Assembly (NCBI GenBank): GCA_947095585.1
Contig: OX352763.1
Coordinates: 60,917,016-60,981,015 of the forward strand
Origin: Nephrocerus scutellatus
Lineage: Eukaryota; Arthropoda; Insecta; Diptera; Pipunculidae
Direction: 5' to 3'
Length of the DNA stretch: 64,000 bases
Under the pieces are notes generated by a model, which did no database searches, was not told the origin of the DNA, and saw only the letters and a list, made by a program, of their open reading frames with translations. Each line of letters begins with the position of its first letter. Within the stretch, counting starts at the first letter, position 1. Positions 31,112 through 42,830 of this stretch are shown one piece after another. A program made the translations under genes and the position numbers.

Positions 31112-33872
31112 GATTTCCTTCAAGATTTCGGTATGAGTGGTTGTTGCAACAATGGTGACTGGACTGATTTTCTTTAATTCTGGCATATCCTCAGGTACTG
31201 GAAATTTGTTGCGAGTGTTGGCCAGACAGAAGACTCTTGTACCAAAAAGGAAGGTTCATGCAGCCAAAGAATGGATTGCATAAATTGCTCAGGTGTCATG
31301 CCACGTGAAATTAGATCAGCTGGGTTACATTCTGTTGGCACATGTAACCAATTTTCGCTTTGTGATACTCCTTGTATAGTTGAGACGCGGTGCGATACGA
31401 ACGTTTTTCATCTCGACGGGCAGGAATGTATCCAGTGTAGAGTAATGGTTGAATCTGACCAATAACTTATTTGGTCTACCTTGAAGTTTAGGTTCTGTAA
31501 TACCGCGTGGTGCCACGCGAGAATTTGCACACAGTAATTTCACCGAAACCCGGTTGTTGTTTGACACATACCATAGTTCCATACTAGCGGATTTGAGATA
31601 TTAATTCCTTTGCGTCAAGTATAGAGTGTGAACCCGTTAGTATGTCATCAACGTAAACATCCTTCTCAATGGCTTCGGCAGCAACCGGGTAAGTATCCCT
31701 TTGATCATGCGCCAGTTGATTGAGGCATCTTGTCGAGAGGAATGGTGCAGAAGATGTGCCGTATGTCACGGTCTTCAATTGGAACGTTGACAGCTGATCT
31801 GTTGGAGAATTTCGCCAATGAGTTACTATCTTTGGACTTGGATTTGCCGATAGATTTTTGTAATGTCTGCGCTAAATGCATAGGCACGAGCTCGAAATCG
31901 AATCAAAATCGAAAATAGGTCAGTCTGTACCACAGGACCTACCTTGACCTGAAGTTGAGCGACTGTCCACTAGATGTTTTGGCAGAGCCGTCGAAAACTA
32001 CTCGTAGTTTCGGGCCAGAGCCTCCTGGCTTTATTACACAATGGTGCGGAAAGAAGAAGTTCTGTGTCTCAATCGATTTTAGTTCAGCAAGTTCCATATG
32101 TCCTAAATCTTCATAGTCCTTAGTTGATATACGATGCATAGAATCCGGTGAATTTTGAAGTCGTTTCTCCAAGTTGTTGATGGTTGATGGGTCAATCCGG
32201 AACGGGAGTTTGACTATGAATCGTCCATTTTCGTGTCGCGTGGAACAGTTTTGGAAATGTTTTAACACTCGGCTTCTTCCAACGACAGCGGCCTTACAGA
32301 ATGTGGAATGTTCTCGATGGTCCAGAATTTTTTGATTTGACTGTTCAAGGTTACCGGATCTTCAATGGCCAGGTGACACAATGGGATGGAGTTCGGCGGA
32401 TGTGACATTTTTCCCGCAACAATCCAACCAAGAAGTGTGTTTTGTTGAACAGGCAAATGATCAGCTAACTTAATTTGAGCAGTTCGTGATAAATTTCAGC
32501 ACCCAACAGTAAATCAATACTATGTGCCATAAAGAAGCCGGGGTCAGCGAGTTGGATGTTTGTCGAAATTTTCCAAGACTTAGTATCGCCAAGCGAATTT
32601 ATGGTCTGATAGCTCGTAATTTTCTGCATTACTTGCACGTCCAAAGTTGATTCATAGTTACTGATGTTCGATTTTAATGTTATTGTTGTGTTGGATAATG
32701 TTGAAACACCATGCGATCCAATGCCTTGAATCTTGGTACCAGTGTATCGTTGTGGTAGTTTCAATTTTTGCAAATGACTCAGTCATAAAGTTCAATTGGG
32801 AACCTGAGTCCAGCAGTGCTCGCCCATTAATAAAATGGCCAAAGTTCAATTGGGAACCTGAGTCCATTAATAAAATGGCCGGAATGATCACGGACCTTGA
32901 TTATTGCAGTGGCCAAGTATACAAAAGACGATGAACTTTTCCTTGGTTTGGTAACATCAATTGATGATAATGACGTTTCGGATGAAGAAGTTATGACTTG
33001 GTGGGCCTCGGAAGAAAATAATGAATTCTCAGCCATTGGAAATTTGGGCGGTTGCCAATTTGTTGAGTGTGGCATAGGATAGCATTTGATTTTGTTTCCA
33101 AATTCATCTTTGAGACCATCATGTAGACTATTAAATCATACCAATGTTTCAGGTCTGGTTAGAGATTCAAGTGACCGAAGATGTGATTGGAAATGATCTA
33201 GTAGATTCAATAATCTCTTTGAGTCTGGTCGATCGATTGGTTTAAAGGAAAATAGTTCGTGAATGTGCTGCTCACAAATGAATTTTGGGTTTGTCGAAAC
33301 GATCTTGAAGAATTTTTCGAGCGACTTCGTAATTATCGTCTGACAATTCAATGACGGCTACGGCATCAGCGGCAACTAATGTTAGCGATAGTTTCAGGTA
33401 CTGAAATGTGGTTCGTGCACTCAACAATCGGTTTTCGTGTATGAGGGCATCAAATGTACCAATGAAATTATTCCATTTTAAATAATCACCATTAAATATT
33501 GGAAGTTCCACGATGGGGAGCTTCGCACTAATGGTAGGTGGAAGAGCATCCGTGACAGCAGCCTTTTCATCTCCGATCAAGTTCTTACGTCTCGTTTCCT
33601 TAGTAGGTCCAATTTCTCATCGAATTAACAAAGTAACAAAGATGTATGATTCCTCTATTTCGGCACGAACCGTGTCACTCAGTAATTCCTTGTCCATTAT
33701 TTCGTATGGAGGCAACCAGGTCGACCCTTCGGAGTAGGTTTCAAGATAAACACATGAATACACCAAGCACGATAAAAAATCCAATCAAAATTATCACCGC
33801 AGCGCAGTTGATGAAAGTTACAAATCACACACCTTTTTGTTGGGAAGAAATATCCCACTTCTGACACCAAAT
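31112..33872 (-). mobile_element. BEL/Pao LTR retrotransposon relic
   Basis: Minus-strand frames follow the BEL/Pao order. Gag (33580-33272) has LPIVELPIFNGDYLKWNNF and RFDKPKIHL. A protease has ALLDSGSQLNFMTESFA (DSG active site; near 32820-32760), with a partial local duplication of DSGSQLNF. RT has LRVVFDGSAKTSSGQSLN (near 32015), VTYGTSSAPFLSTRCLNQLA and DVYVDDILTG (YVDD; near 31650). A connection region ends with NPADLISRGMTPEQF (near 31325). Frameshifts and gaps are frequent and the integrase is missing: the relic ends near 31112. At the other end CTTGTGCTTCAACA is followed on the minus strand by TTTGGTGTCAGAAGTGGGA, a typical LTR/primer-binding junction. Confidence 0.85.
33859..33872 (-). 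promoter_or_regulatory. Putative primer-binding site of the BEL/Pao relic
   Basis: On the minus strand TTTGGTGTCAGAAG directly follows an LTR-like end, TTCAACA. TGGTGTCAGAAGTGGG-type sequences occur at this place in many BEL/Pao elements. The supporting evidence is position and sequence only. Confidence 0.55.
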
Positions 33873-34321
33873 GTTGAAGCACAAGCGTTTTTGTGCCTGG
33901 AGAATTGAAAAAGAGAAAAAGCACTGCAATTTGTAACTGGGTTAAGGTTAAATTTATTTATATTTATTATAATTTATTTTATAATAAAGAAAAGAAGATG
34001 GATGATTCACGACTTGTACGCGCAAACACATTAGATCGAATAAAACCAAGAAGGAAAATATGCAACTCGCATGGGTAGACACAAAGAAACGATTGAGAAT
34101 GCGCAGACAAAGAACATTCATCATTACAATAAAATTAATATTATTTTGGCCATGCCCCGTCTCTTATTTTTGTTAGCCATGCCATATCTCCGATATTTAA
34201 CACAAAATTCATTATATAAAAGAGAAGGTATAAAACAAAGAAATTAAATTGAATTGAGAAATGATAATTGCATATATTGGTAAATTTGGTTCTATATATA
34301 TGGTATATGCTTAAACAACAT
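33873..34321 (-). repeat. Probable BEL/Pao 5' LTR, far end uncertain
   Basis: On the plus strand it begins TGTTGAAGCACAAGCG directly outside the primer-binding site. The far end is not fixed: a CA at about 34321 (AAACAACA) is a weak candidate because it roughly mirrors the start. No second LTR is present at the truncated end near 31112. The following stretch 34322-34660 has a GC-richer patch (34525-34620) but no gene I can support. Confidence 0.45.
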
Positions 34322-34660
34322 ACGTGCATAGACATATCATCTTATCCTGTACCTAATTTCCCAACGACCACGCTGTGGTAACCATTATAAGGGTGCAAGT
34401 CCCTTTAGCGTGTGTACATTATAAAAAAAAACGAACGCGATATAATAAAACGTTTAAAAAACAGCAATAATTTGCGCACTATGTCGAGATTTCTTTTTTA
34501 TTAAAACATCATACCAATTCGGTATTCTGACGCCCTAGAGAGCTCCGGCTCTTGGGTTCACGTTGACACGGCAACGCGCCTAACGAGTCAGGTATCGAAC
34601 TTGGTATCAAAATCCGTTTAAAATATTAACATCAAAGTTGTTCCAACAAACAATTCAAAG

Positions 34661-36055
34661 ACAACATTACACGGTTATCGGTCGGTCGGTCGGTTTGTCG
34701 TGGAATCTTGCGATCAGTTTTTAACCCACTTCCCAAACCGATTTTATTGAAATTTTGCACGTATGTGTATTTCCGGAGACAACACTTTCTACACCTCAAG
34801 CCTCAGGGCCCATCAGGGTGCCCATATAAAATTTTTAAAAATTAACCCGATTTTCTTTAAAATTTTATACACATTTGTATCTATGATGGACAACCCTTTT
34901 TGGAAAAATTTTGGAGACCCGGGGTGTGGGCCCCAATAAATTTTTTAAATAAATTAACTCGATATTCTTCAAATTTTATATACGTGTAAAAATTATATTA
35001 TTATTATATATATTTTTGTAAAAATTTTGGAGACCTCGGGCCCCTGGGTCAATACCCAACAATGTTTTTAAAAAAATTAATCCGATTTTTTTTAAATTTT
35101 ATATACGTGTTTATCTTTGATGGATAACAATTTTTGTAAATATTTTGGAGACCTCGGGCCCCGGGGTCATTTTAAAAAAAAATTAATCCGACTTTCTTCA
35201 ATTTTTTTATTTACAATTTTAAAAATTAGCTCGATTTACTTAAAATTTTAAACATTTGTGTGTCTCCAATAGACCGAACTTTTTGTAAAAATTTTTCAGC
35301 AATCGGGCCTGAGGCCCGAGGGGTGCCCATATAATTTTTAAAAATTAGCCCGATTTACTTTAAATTTTAAGCATAGGTGTATCTCCGACGGACAAAACTT
35401 TTTGAACATTTTTTTAGCCCTGGGTCCCGTGGAGTGCCCATATTATTTTTTTTTAAAAATAATCCCGATTTTCTTCAAATTTATTTGTGTATCATATGTA
35501 GCATATGTGTATCTTCGATGAACAAAATTCTTTGTAAAATTTTTGGAGTCATCGGGCTCGAGGGGTCCCCATATACGTTTTTTAAAAATTAACCCGATTT
35601 CCTTCAAATTTTAAACACTTGTGTATCTCCGATGGACAAAACTTTTTTTTTAACAGTTTTAGAGTGATCGGGCCGAGGTGTGCCCATATAATTTTTTTTA
35701 AAAATTAACCCGATTTTCTTCGAATTTTAAACACATGCGTATCTCTGATGGACAAAACTTTTTGTACATTTTTTGGAGTGATTGGGCCCTATAGCTCGAG
35801 GTGTGCCTATATAAGTTTTTTAAAAATTAACCCGATTATCTTTAAATTTTAAACACATGTGTATCTCTGATGACAACACTTACCATTGAAAGTTGGAACT
35901 GATCGGGGTCTCCCATACAAATTTTTTTACACATGAGTATCTCCGTTGAAAACAGTTTTTGAAACAAAATTTAAGTGAAGGGGCTCTAAAATTAATTTTT
36001 TCCAAATGACCCCGGTTCAAACTTTGCACACATATGTACCTCCTATTAGAGAATT
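34661..36055. repeat. Long array of the ~115-120 bp dispersed repeat
   Basis: Units carry GATGGACAAAACTTTTTGTA, ATCGGGCC plus a GC patch, and AAAATTAACCCGATTTTCTTCAAATTTTAAACACATGTGTATCTC. The GATGGA-type anchor occurs at 34885, 35119, 35268, 35387, 35517, 35631, 35747 and 35869, giving spacings of 114-149 (234 where one unit is degraded). The array starts with a GGTCGGTCGG tract, as in other members. ORFs inside are by-products. Confidence 0.88.
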
Positions 36056-36215
36056 GGAATGTAGAAAGAATTTACAGGAAAATTTTTAATTTTTATGGGT
36101 TGTTTTTTTCTTATGACTCCAATAATAAAAAAAAACACCCATAAAAATTAAAATTTTTCATGTAAATTCTCTAATAGGTGCATATGTGTGCAAAGTTAGA
36201 ACCGGGTTAATTTGG
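36005..36215. repeat. Large imperfect palindrome where two element ends meet
   Basis: The left arm (CTTTGCACACATATG...TTAGAGAATT...TTTACAGGAAAATTTTTAATTTTTATGGGTTG) and right arm (CACCCATAAAAATTAAAATTTTTCATGTAAATTCTCTAATAGG...CATATGTGTGCAAAGTT) are inverted copies of about 90-100 bases around a centre near 36115-36130. Two type-1 ends of the microsatellite-bearing family face each other here, without microsatellites. Confidence 0.85.
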
Positions 36216-36655
36216 AAAATATTAATATTCACTCCACTTCAAATTTTTTACAAAAACTGTTTCAACATCTATAACGGGCTCCGACTGGCTGGCCTCGATG
36301 AACTGGCCTCATCCTCTTCAACCTGTCGTTGGAGAAAGTGATGTCACCGGAGACACACATGTGTAAAAAATTTGTATGGGAACCCCCGACCTTTACTCAA
36401 TTTCAATAGTAAGTGTTGTCATCGGAGATATACATTTGTTTAAAATTTGATGAAAATCGGGATAGTTTGTAAAAAATGTATATGCCCAATCACTCCAAAA
36501 CTGGTAAACAAAAGTGTGTCCATCGAAGATGTGTTTAAAATTTGAAGAAAATCGGGCTTATTTTAAAAAAATTATATGGGCAAAAAAATTTAAAAAAGTT
36601 TTGTCCATCAGTGATGCATATGTGCTTAAAATTTTAAGAACATCTGGCTAACTTT
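36216..36655. repeat. Repeat units, with an RTE fragment at about 36260-36345
   Basis: Most of this stretch is the ~118-bp repeat in reverse orientation. Inside lies TTCAACATCTATAACGGGCTCCGA...CTGGCCT...CCTCTTCAACCTG.CGTTGGAGAAAGTGATG. This matches the RTE reverse transcriptase relic at 42070-42150 and encodes the region just before the catalytic block. It is a small exotic insert in the array. Confidence 0.75.
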
Positions 36656-36831
36656 CCGAGAGTAATAACTTGTCACGGAATGCTTCTCAATTCGCCGTTC
36701 GGATCCGGCATTAAATTGTAGGTCCCCTCCATTTGTGTGCAAAAATATACATGCTCAACACAAATGGTTGCGAGAAGCAAGGCAAGGCGAGAATGCAATG
36801 GTCTGTCGCGCCGAATATTATTCTTATTATT
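36656..36831 (+). mobile_element. 5'-truncated SINE, copy 4
   Basis: Begins within the body (CCGAGAGTAATAACTTGTCACGG) and runs to CGCGCCGAATATTATTCTTATTATT, the ATT tail. The tRNA-like head is missing. It lies about 65 bases upstream of the Hsp60 coding start, in what is probably a 5' UTR intron. Confidence 0.85.
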
Positions 36832-36895
36832 GTTTCATATAACAGAAAGTTATGTTTTCTTTTTTCATGAATATAAATTTTATTAATAATTACAG

Positions 36896-38755
36896 ATGTA
36901 CCGCCTTCCCTCAATTTTTACTCGTCTATCTCCTGTGCAGCGATATACTATTCGTAACTATGCTAAAGATGTTAAATTTGGTCCAGAAGTCCGGGCACTT
37001 ATGCTGCAAGGTGTTGATGTGTTAGCAGATGCTGTTGCAGTAACAATGGGCCCAAAAGGACGTAATGTGATTATTGAACAATCATGGGGATCACCGAAAA
37101 TAACAAAGGATGGTGTTACCGTTGCCAAATCTATTGAATTAAAAGATAAGTTTCAAAACATTGGTGCTAAATTAGTACAAGATGTGGCAAACAATACAAA
37201 CGAAGAAGCTGGTGATGGCACAACTACAGCGACTGTGCTAGCACGAGCGATTGCTAAAGAAGGTTTTGATAAAATTTCAAAAGGAGCAAACCCGATTGAA
37301 ATTCGACGGGGAGTAATGATGGCTGTCGAAACAGTAAAACACAGTTTGGTAGCTATGTCCCGCCCAGTTAGCACCCCTGAAGAGATCGCACAAGTAGCTA
37401 CAATTTCTGCCAATGGTGACAGCGCTATTGGTAATTTAATCAGTGAAGCCATGAAGAAAGTTGGACGTGATGGCGTTATCACTGTTAAGGATGGAAAAAC
37501 ATTAAATGATGAATTGGAAGTTATTGAGGGAATGAAATTCGATAGAGGATATATTTCTCCATATTTTATTAATACTTCCAAAGGAGCTAAAGTAGAATAC
37601 CAAGATGCTTTAGTTTTGTTTTCAGAGAAAAAAATCTCTACAGTGCAGTCTATAATTCCAGCTTTAGAATTGGCAAATACTCAAAGAAAGCCACTTGTTA
37701 TAATTGCTGAAGATATAGATGGTGAAGCACTTAGTACGTTAGTGGTCAATCGATTAAAAATTGGGTTGCAGGTTGCTGCAGTTAAAGCTCCAGGATTTGG
37801 CGATAATCGTAAGTCGACATTAGTCGATATGGCAATTTCGTCGGGTGGAGTTGTTTTTGGAGAAGATGGAAATTTATTGAAAATAGAAAATATTCAAATT
37901 GATGATTTTGGTAAGGTAGGTGAGGTCGTCATAACAAAGGACGATACGTTACTTCTAAAAGGAAAAGGAAAAAAAGATGAAATTACTGGGCGGATAGAGC
38001 AAATTAAGGAACAAATTGAGGAAACCACTTCAGAATATGAGAAGGAAAAACTTCAGGAACGACTGGCTCGTTTGGCATCAGGCGTGGCTTTGTTACGTGT
38101 TGGGGGTTCCAGTGAAGTTGAAGTCAATGAAAAGAAAGACAGAGTACACGATGCGCTAAATGCGACTCGTGCCGCTGTTGAAGAAGGAATTGTTCCTGGT
38201 GGTGGTACTGCTTTGATAAGATGCATTCCAAAACTAGACAGTATCATAGCATGTAATGAGGACCAAGTGAGATCAATTATATACTCGGAACTTTAAATTG
38301 AACATAATACTACATTATTATTTTTGTATAGAGCAAGGGAATCGAAATTGTTCGGCGTGCACTTCGCATGCCTTGCATGACAATTGCAAAGAACGCTGGT
38401 ATCGATGGTGCTATGGTAGTTGCCAAGGTCGAAACTAAAGAAGGAGATTTTGGATACGATGCTATGAAAGGAGAATATGGAAACTTAATTGAAAAAGGAA
38501 TAATTGATCCAACTAAAGTACGCATTTAAAATTCATTTTACTTTCATGACTAAGATTCTTAATATTACAAAGAAAATTCTTGATGATTTATTTTAGGTAG
38601 TACGTACGGCTCTAACTGATGCTTCAGGTGTTGCATCTCTTTTGACAACAGCTGAAGCGGTTGTGGTAGAGTTACCTAAAGAGGACGTTGCAGCTGGTAT
38701 GGGAGGAATGCCGGGAATGTCTGGCATGGGAGGTGGAATGGGAGGAATGATGTAG
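36896..38755 (+). CDS. Hsp60: Mitochondrial 60-kDa chaperonin, three coding exons
   Basis: Coding exons are 36896-38266 (457 codons), 38332-38517 (62) and 38597-38755 (52 plus stop), 571 residues, the usual Hsp60 length. Introns of 65 and 79 bp have GT-AG ends (GTGAGA...TATAG; GTACGC...TTTTAG). A TTAATAATTACAG acceptor ends at 36895, directly before the ATG, so a 5' UTR intron is likely. Residues 1-22 (Arg-rich, no acids, ending [10 protein letters not shown]) fit a mitochondrial presequence. GPKGRNV at 52-58, DGTTT at 107-111 and [12 protein letters not shown] at 426-437 are GroEL-family nucleotide-binding and signature motifs. The tail is the Gly-Met-rich repeat ending GGMGGMM. The product folds imported matrix proteins with Hsp10, using ATP. 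No frame break was seen. It could be the main gene or a paralogue. Confidence 0.95.
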
Positions 38756-38946
38756 ACTGATTTTGAATCCCTACTTTTAAAATAATTTAATTCTTTTTTT
38801 TCGAAACGCGTACATGTACTTGAAAATGAGTACATATTAGATATGTTTTAAGCGTGCAATTTTTGCACTAAAATTTTCAGTTCCAATTAGCACGTTATTT
38901 GTTTTATAAATATGATGTTGGAAAGCTGTAATTTAAAATAATTTAA

Positions 38947-38952
38947 AATAAA
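38947..38952 (+). terminator. Likely Hsp60 polyadenylation signal
   Basis: AATAAA lies 192 bases after the Hsp60 stop codon, within TTTAAAATAAACGTC. It is a reasonable 3' end signal for the gene. Nothing else is recognisable between 38760 and about 39200. Confidence 0.6.
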
Positions 38953-39199
38953 CGTCAGTTTGATCATACTCTTAAGTTTGTTATAATTATAGATTGTAAC
39001 TAAGATTAATACCTATACCACTAAACAGTTGAAGTAAAACTTTAACCTACACATTGAATGCTAACAGCTTTATATAAAGCAATTTTTTACGCCTCTTAAT
39101 ATAAATAGGCCATCTATGCACGTTTCGTTTGGTAGCTTTGGAGAAGACTGCCACAGCAGACACCCTTTAAATTCATTTGTATGAAAATCAGTTTTTTCA

Positions 39200-39390
39200 C
39201 CTTCCACAAACCGATTAGCAAATGTTTTTTTTTTTGAGTATATGTACATCAGTATTTTTTATTTTATTGTGAAGGTAAGAGTCTGCTATTTAAGAAGGAA
39301 AAACAATTTCGTTCATGTGGCTCCTGGCCTCACAGGAAGCCATCCTGTGAGCCCAGTTTTCAAGAACTTTCTCGATCATTTCGGCGCCTA
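39200..39390 (-). pseudogene. Transposase C-terminus relic, mariner-like, copy a
   Basis: The minus strand reads GAEMIEKVLENWAHRMASCEA then SHMNEIVF (39390-39300). This resembles the C-terminal segment of Tc1/mariner-type transposases, in which a final helix ends in a W-x-x-R-x-x-x-C pattern. The sequence continues into an AT-rich 3' UTR like that of copy b. No catalytic block is present. Confidence 0.6.
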
Positions 39391-40300
39391 GATTAAGATA
39401 TTTTTATTAAACATTTCAGTAATATACAATTTTGACTTAAAACTAAACTTATAACTATTATTAATAAGTGTCGGCTCAACACCGGGGCCCGACGTATTTA
39501 CATTGTCTTTTTTTTGTATTGCTTATTAGTAAACAATAATTTTGACTACAATTATAGCAAATGGTTTTACAGTATGTATTTATATATAATACAAGTGTGC
39601 CGCAGCCCGCTATAAATGTAAATAAACTGGCGCCAATTTTAATTGTTGTGAATTGATGGCATGTCTTTTGACATAACTTCATTTACGATTCGCACTCATA
39701 TGGCAAAAAATGCTGTCAAAGTATAATGATTTGTTTCTTTGTTTGTGATGATGTTCTGTTAAAATGTCTGCTAACATTTTGTGAACCAATGAATTTCGTC
39801 ACAGCTTAAGAACTTTGTGCGTCAAGGGCACAGTCAATTAGTATATAGAGGAGAGTAAAAAAACTGTAAATGATAAACATTCTTAACAAACATGTCTGCA
39901 CATAACATAAGAATACTCACATTATATGGTCATTTATAGTGTCATTACTATGTAATGAATAATGATGCTTGAGAAATGATTTCGAATTTTCTAATTTCGT
40001 TCATCTTTAGTATTAATGACATTTTTAATGACCGTGTAATGTGTCTTATTCAGTTTATTTAGTTCATTGCAAATCTTACAACTTGATTTTCATCAGCTTT
40101 CTGTTGTTCAATTGAGTCCAATTTCACGGACACATGTAGTCCCGTTGACAATGCAATGTTAGGGTATCAATAAACTGTTCTCTGATTGTAAATTATGTAC
40201 ACTATGCAGTCCTGATGTCAATACAATGCTACTGTACCACTGAGCTGGTCTGATGATGGACTCGGATCAATAAATATTTTTAAAGGGTGGGAAATTTAAG
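39391..40300. other. Gene-free AT-rich stretch
   Basis: No supported gene between two transposase C-terminal relics. A short pair of similar segments occurs (GTCCCGTTGACAATGCAATG near 40140 and GTCCTGATGTCAATACAATG near 40208), so some repeat history is likely. Confidence 0.4.
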
Positions 40301-40600
40301 TTTTTTTTAAAAACTATAAAATAAGTATACATCAATTTTTTATGGAAACTTTTTTATTGTTTTAATTTTTTTTTTATATTCTTCGATTTAAGAATGAAAA
40401 ACAATTTTTTCATGTTGCTCCCTTTGCTGACCTTACAGCAAGCCAACCTGTAAGTCCAATTTTCAATAATATTTTCGATCATTTCGGCGCCTATCTCGCG
40501 AATAACAGTCTTAATGTTATGTTTTAAAGCTGGAATTGTCTCTGGATTATCTGCATAACATATATCCTTAACGGCTTTATTCCGCTTGTGTTATATAGAA
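40300..40600 (-). pseudogene. Transposase C-terminus relic, mariner-like, copy b
   Basis: The minus strand reads VKDICYADNPETIPALKHNI and then GAEMIENIIENWTYRLACC (40570-40430). This is the same C-terminal segment as copy a, with about 25 more residues upstream and the same downstream AT-rich tail. Both copies lie on the minus strand 1 kb apart, suggesting two insertions of one family or a local duplication. The rest of the transposase is missing. Confidence 0.65.
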
Positions 40601-40832
40601 ATAGTCAGATTTACACCGTTCATTCTTCAACCATCAACATAACTCGTAGCACGACTCAATTCCACATCATTTTTACGAATGTAGAAAAATTTGAAGCATT
40701 CATTGTTTTTTTTTAATTAGCGCACGATTGAAGAGATTTGCAGGCCTAGGCACCGCGTGGGCTTGGAAATATTTGAATAGAAGGAGGAAAAATTGTGCTC
40801 TTAAACAAACCCACATTCTCTACATTTTGATT

Positions 40833-40918
40833 ACTTCACAAACCAAATCAACCGTACATATGAATATAGTAGTATACTTCACAAACCAAATCAACCGTAC
40901 ATATGAATATAGTAGTAT
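40833..40918. repeat. 43-bp tandem duplication
   Basis: ACTTCACAAACCAAATCAACCGTACATATGAATATAGTAGTAT (40833-40875) is repeated immediately at 40876-40918 with no difference seen. Confidence 0.95.
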
Positions 40919-41139
40919 ACGGCAACTGTATATCGTATGAGAAAACTATACGTCACTTAGATATTTACATATCGCATATGGCAGACTGCGACCTAAAAGA
41001 AATTGTATCTAAGGGTGTATTTATTCTAAGAGCCGTACCACCTCCCTATGAAATGAAAGATAGTAAATCCTTAGTTTCAGAATTTCTCAACTCTGCTGTC
41101 GTACATATTTCCTTGTGAAATATGCGTCTTATTACCCAA

Positions 41140-42830
41140 AATAATGCCGGGCATTCACAGGATACAGAGTATTTCCCAGATGATGAAAATGACGAATTCT
41201 TTGAACCAGTCGAACAGGAACTCTGTAAAAGTCACCGTTCACCGGCGAAAGAAAGATGCCTGTGTGAGGAATCTCGTCCGTGAACTAGAACAGTACAGAG
41301 AGCAAAGCCGCATCAGGCGCATAAGTTCTACCAAAGAGTCAGCGGTGTGGCACAATTTACACCGCGTTGTACATACTGCACAGACCAAGAGGGTAATCTT
41401 ATCGCCGATCTTAAAGGCTTTTTAGAGCGATGGGAAGAGCCCTTTCATTAGTTGCTAAATGGCCATCTAACTGAGGAATTGCAGGCTCTACCAATGACTG
41501 AAGACCATACTATGCTGCCGCCACCAAGCATAGACGAAGTTAGCAGAGTGATAAATCGGCTCAAAAAAATAAGGCCCCGGGATCTGATGGGATCCCAGCG
41601 GAACTAATAAAAATAGTAGGCCCCACATTACACCAAGCAATTTATGAAGTAATAGTGCAAGTATAGGAGGAAGAAGCTATGCCAGAAGACTGGCGAAGAG
41701 GCATCTTGTGCCCCATACATAAGAAGGGAGATATCAAAAAATGCAGCAATTATCGTGGTATAACGTTGTTGAGTACCACGTATAAGATTTTCTCCTCTAT
41801 CCTTCAAGACAGGATAGCCCCATACGCTAAAGTCATCAAGTGTGGCTTCATCCCAGGCAAATCAACAACTGATCGGATTTACACCCTTAGGCAGGTGATA
41901 GAAAAATTTCTAGAGTTTCAAAACTCACTACACCATATTTTTATAGACTTTAAAGCCGCCTATGATAGCATAGCCAGAGTAGAATTTTATAAAGGCATGA
42001 GGGAATTCGGCATCCCAAATGAACTGACACGACTATGTTGGTTGTAAAAATATCCGGGTCACTATCAAGCTCATTCAACATCTATAACGGGCTCCGAAAA
42101 GAGGATGGATTGGCCTGCGTCCTCTTCAACCTGGCGTTGGAGAAAGTTATCCGAGACTCTGACTTAACGGCGAGAGGAACATTTCTTTAAAAGTCCATTC
42201 AGATACTGGCTTACGAAGACGATATTGACATCGTTGGTAGAAACCGAAGAGCTGTACAGGAAGCTTTCATCCAGATAGAGCAGGCGGCACGAAATCTGGG
42301 GCTGCACATAAATGAGAGCAAAACAAAGTACATGGTGGCCACGTCTGCGACTAGAAGATCCAACATTGGTCCCGCAATTAAAATAGTGGAGCGCGAATTT
42401 GGAGTAGTGCAATCCTTTAACTATCTCGGGCCAACTGTAGCACCCGATAGCAGCATGGAACCTGAAATACGCGCAGGGTTGTTTCAAGCAAACAAAGGAA
42501 TTTAACCATAACATCCAAGCTGCTGGTGTATAAGAAAATGGTCATACCAGTACTTACATATGGATCCGCGTATTGTGTGCTTAGTAAAAAGCAGTCTGAC
42601 TTCTCAGCCGCGTTCGAGAGAAAAATCGTAAGGAGAATTGTTGGCCCCTTTGTGAGGAAGGACGATTCCGGAGACTATAATGATGAGATCTATGAGCGTT
42701 ACAGCGATGTCGACATAGTGAAGAGAATTAAGCTATCTAGGTCGTGCGAAAGGTGGTTAAAAAGGACCTCAAAAAACGAGAAAATTGCGGCATTTCCAAC
42801 TATTTCACGTGTCACATACGAAACGTGACA
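41140..42830 (+). pseudogene. RTE-clade reverse transcriptase relic
   Basis: Pieces in order: a linker (YREQSRIRRISS...), RT start MPEDWRRGILCPIHKKGD and SNYRGITLLSTTYKIFSS (41679 on), FIDFKAAYDSIAR (41935-41975), then after a gap ILAYEDDIDIVGRNRRAVQEA (near 42200), LGLHINESKTKYMVAT and FNYLGPTVAPDSSMEPE. The C-terminal part is MVIPVLTYGSAYCVLS and AFERKIVRRIVGPFVR (42526-42828). The catalytic box reads YEDD where YADD is usual. Stops at 41450 and 42047 and several shifts make it dead. RTE elements normally have one protein with endonuclease plus RT. The endonuclease of a related copy is at 46142 and 54548. Confidence 0.85.

Noticed and set aside
33513..33864. Plus-strand frames at 33513-33864
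   Set aside because: They are antisense to the BEL/Pao gag and its leader; the minus-strand reading carries the family motifs.
34661..36655. CRISPR-like array or host satellite gene
   Set aside because: Unit lengths vary from 114 to 149, there are no short identical repeats with unique spacers, and the sequence is a dispersed eukaryotic repeat.
38267..38295. Premature stop in Hsp60 at 38293-38295
   Set aside because: It lies in a 65-bp intron with good GT-AG sites; joining at 38266/38332 keeps the frame and restores the family sequence.
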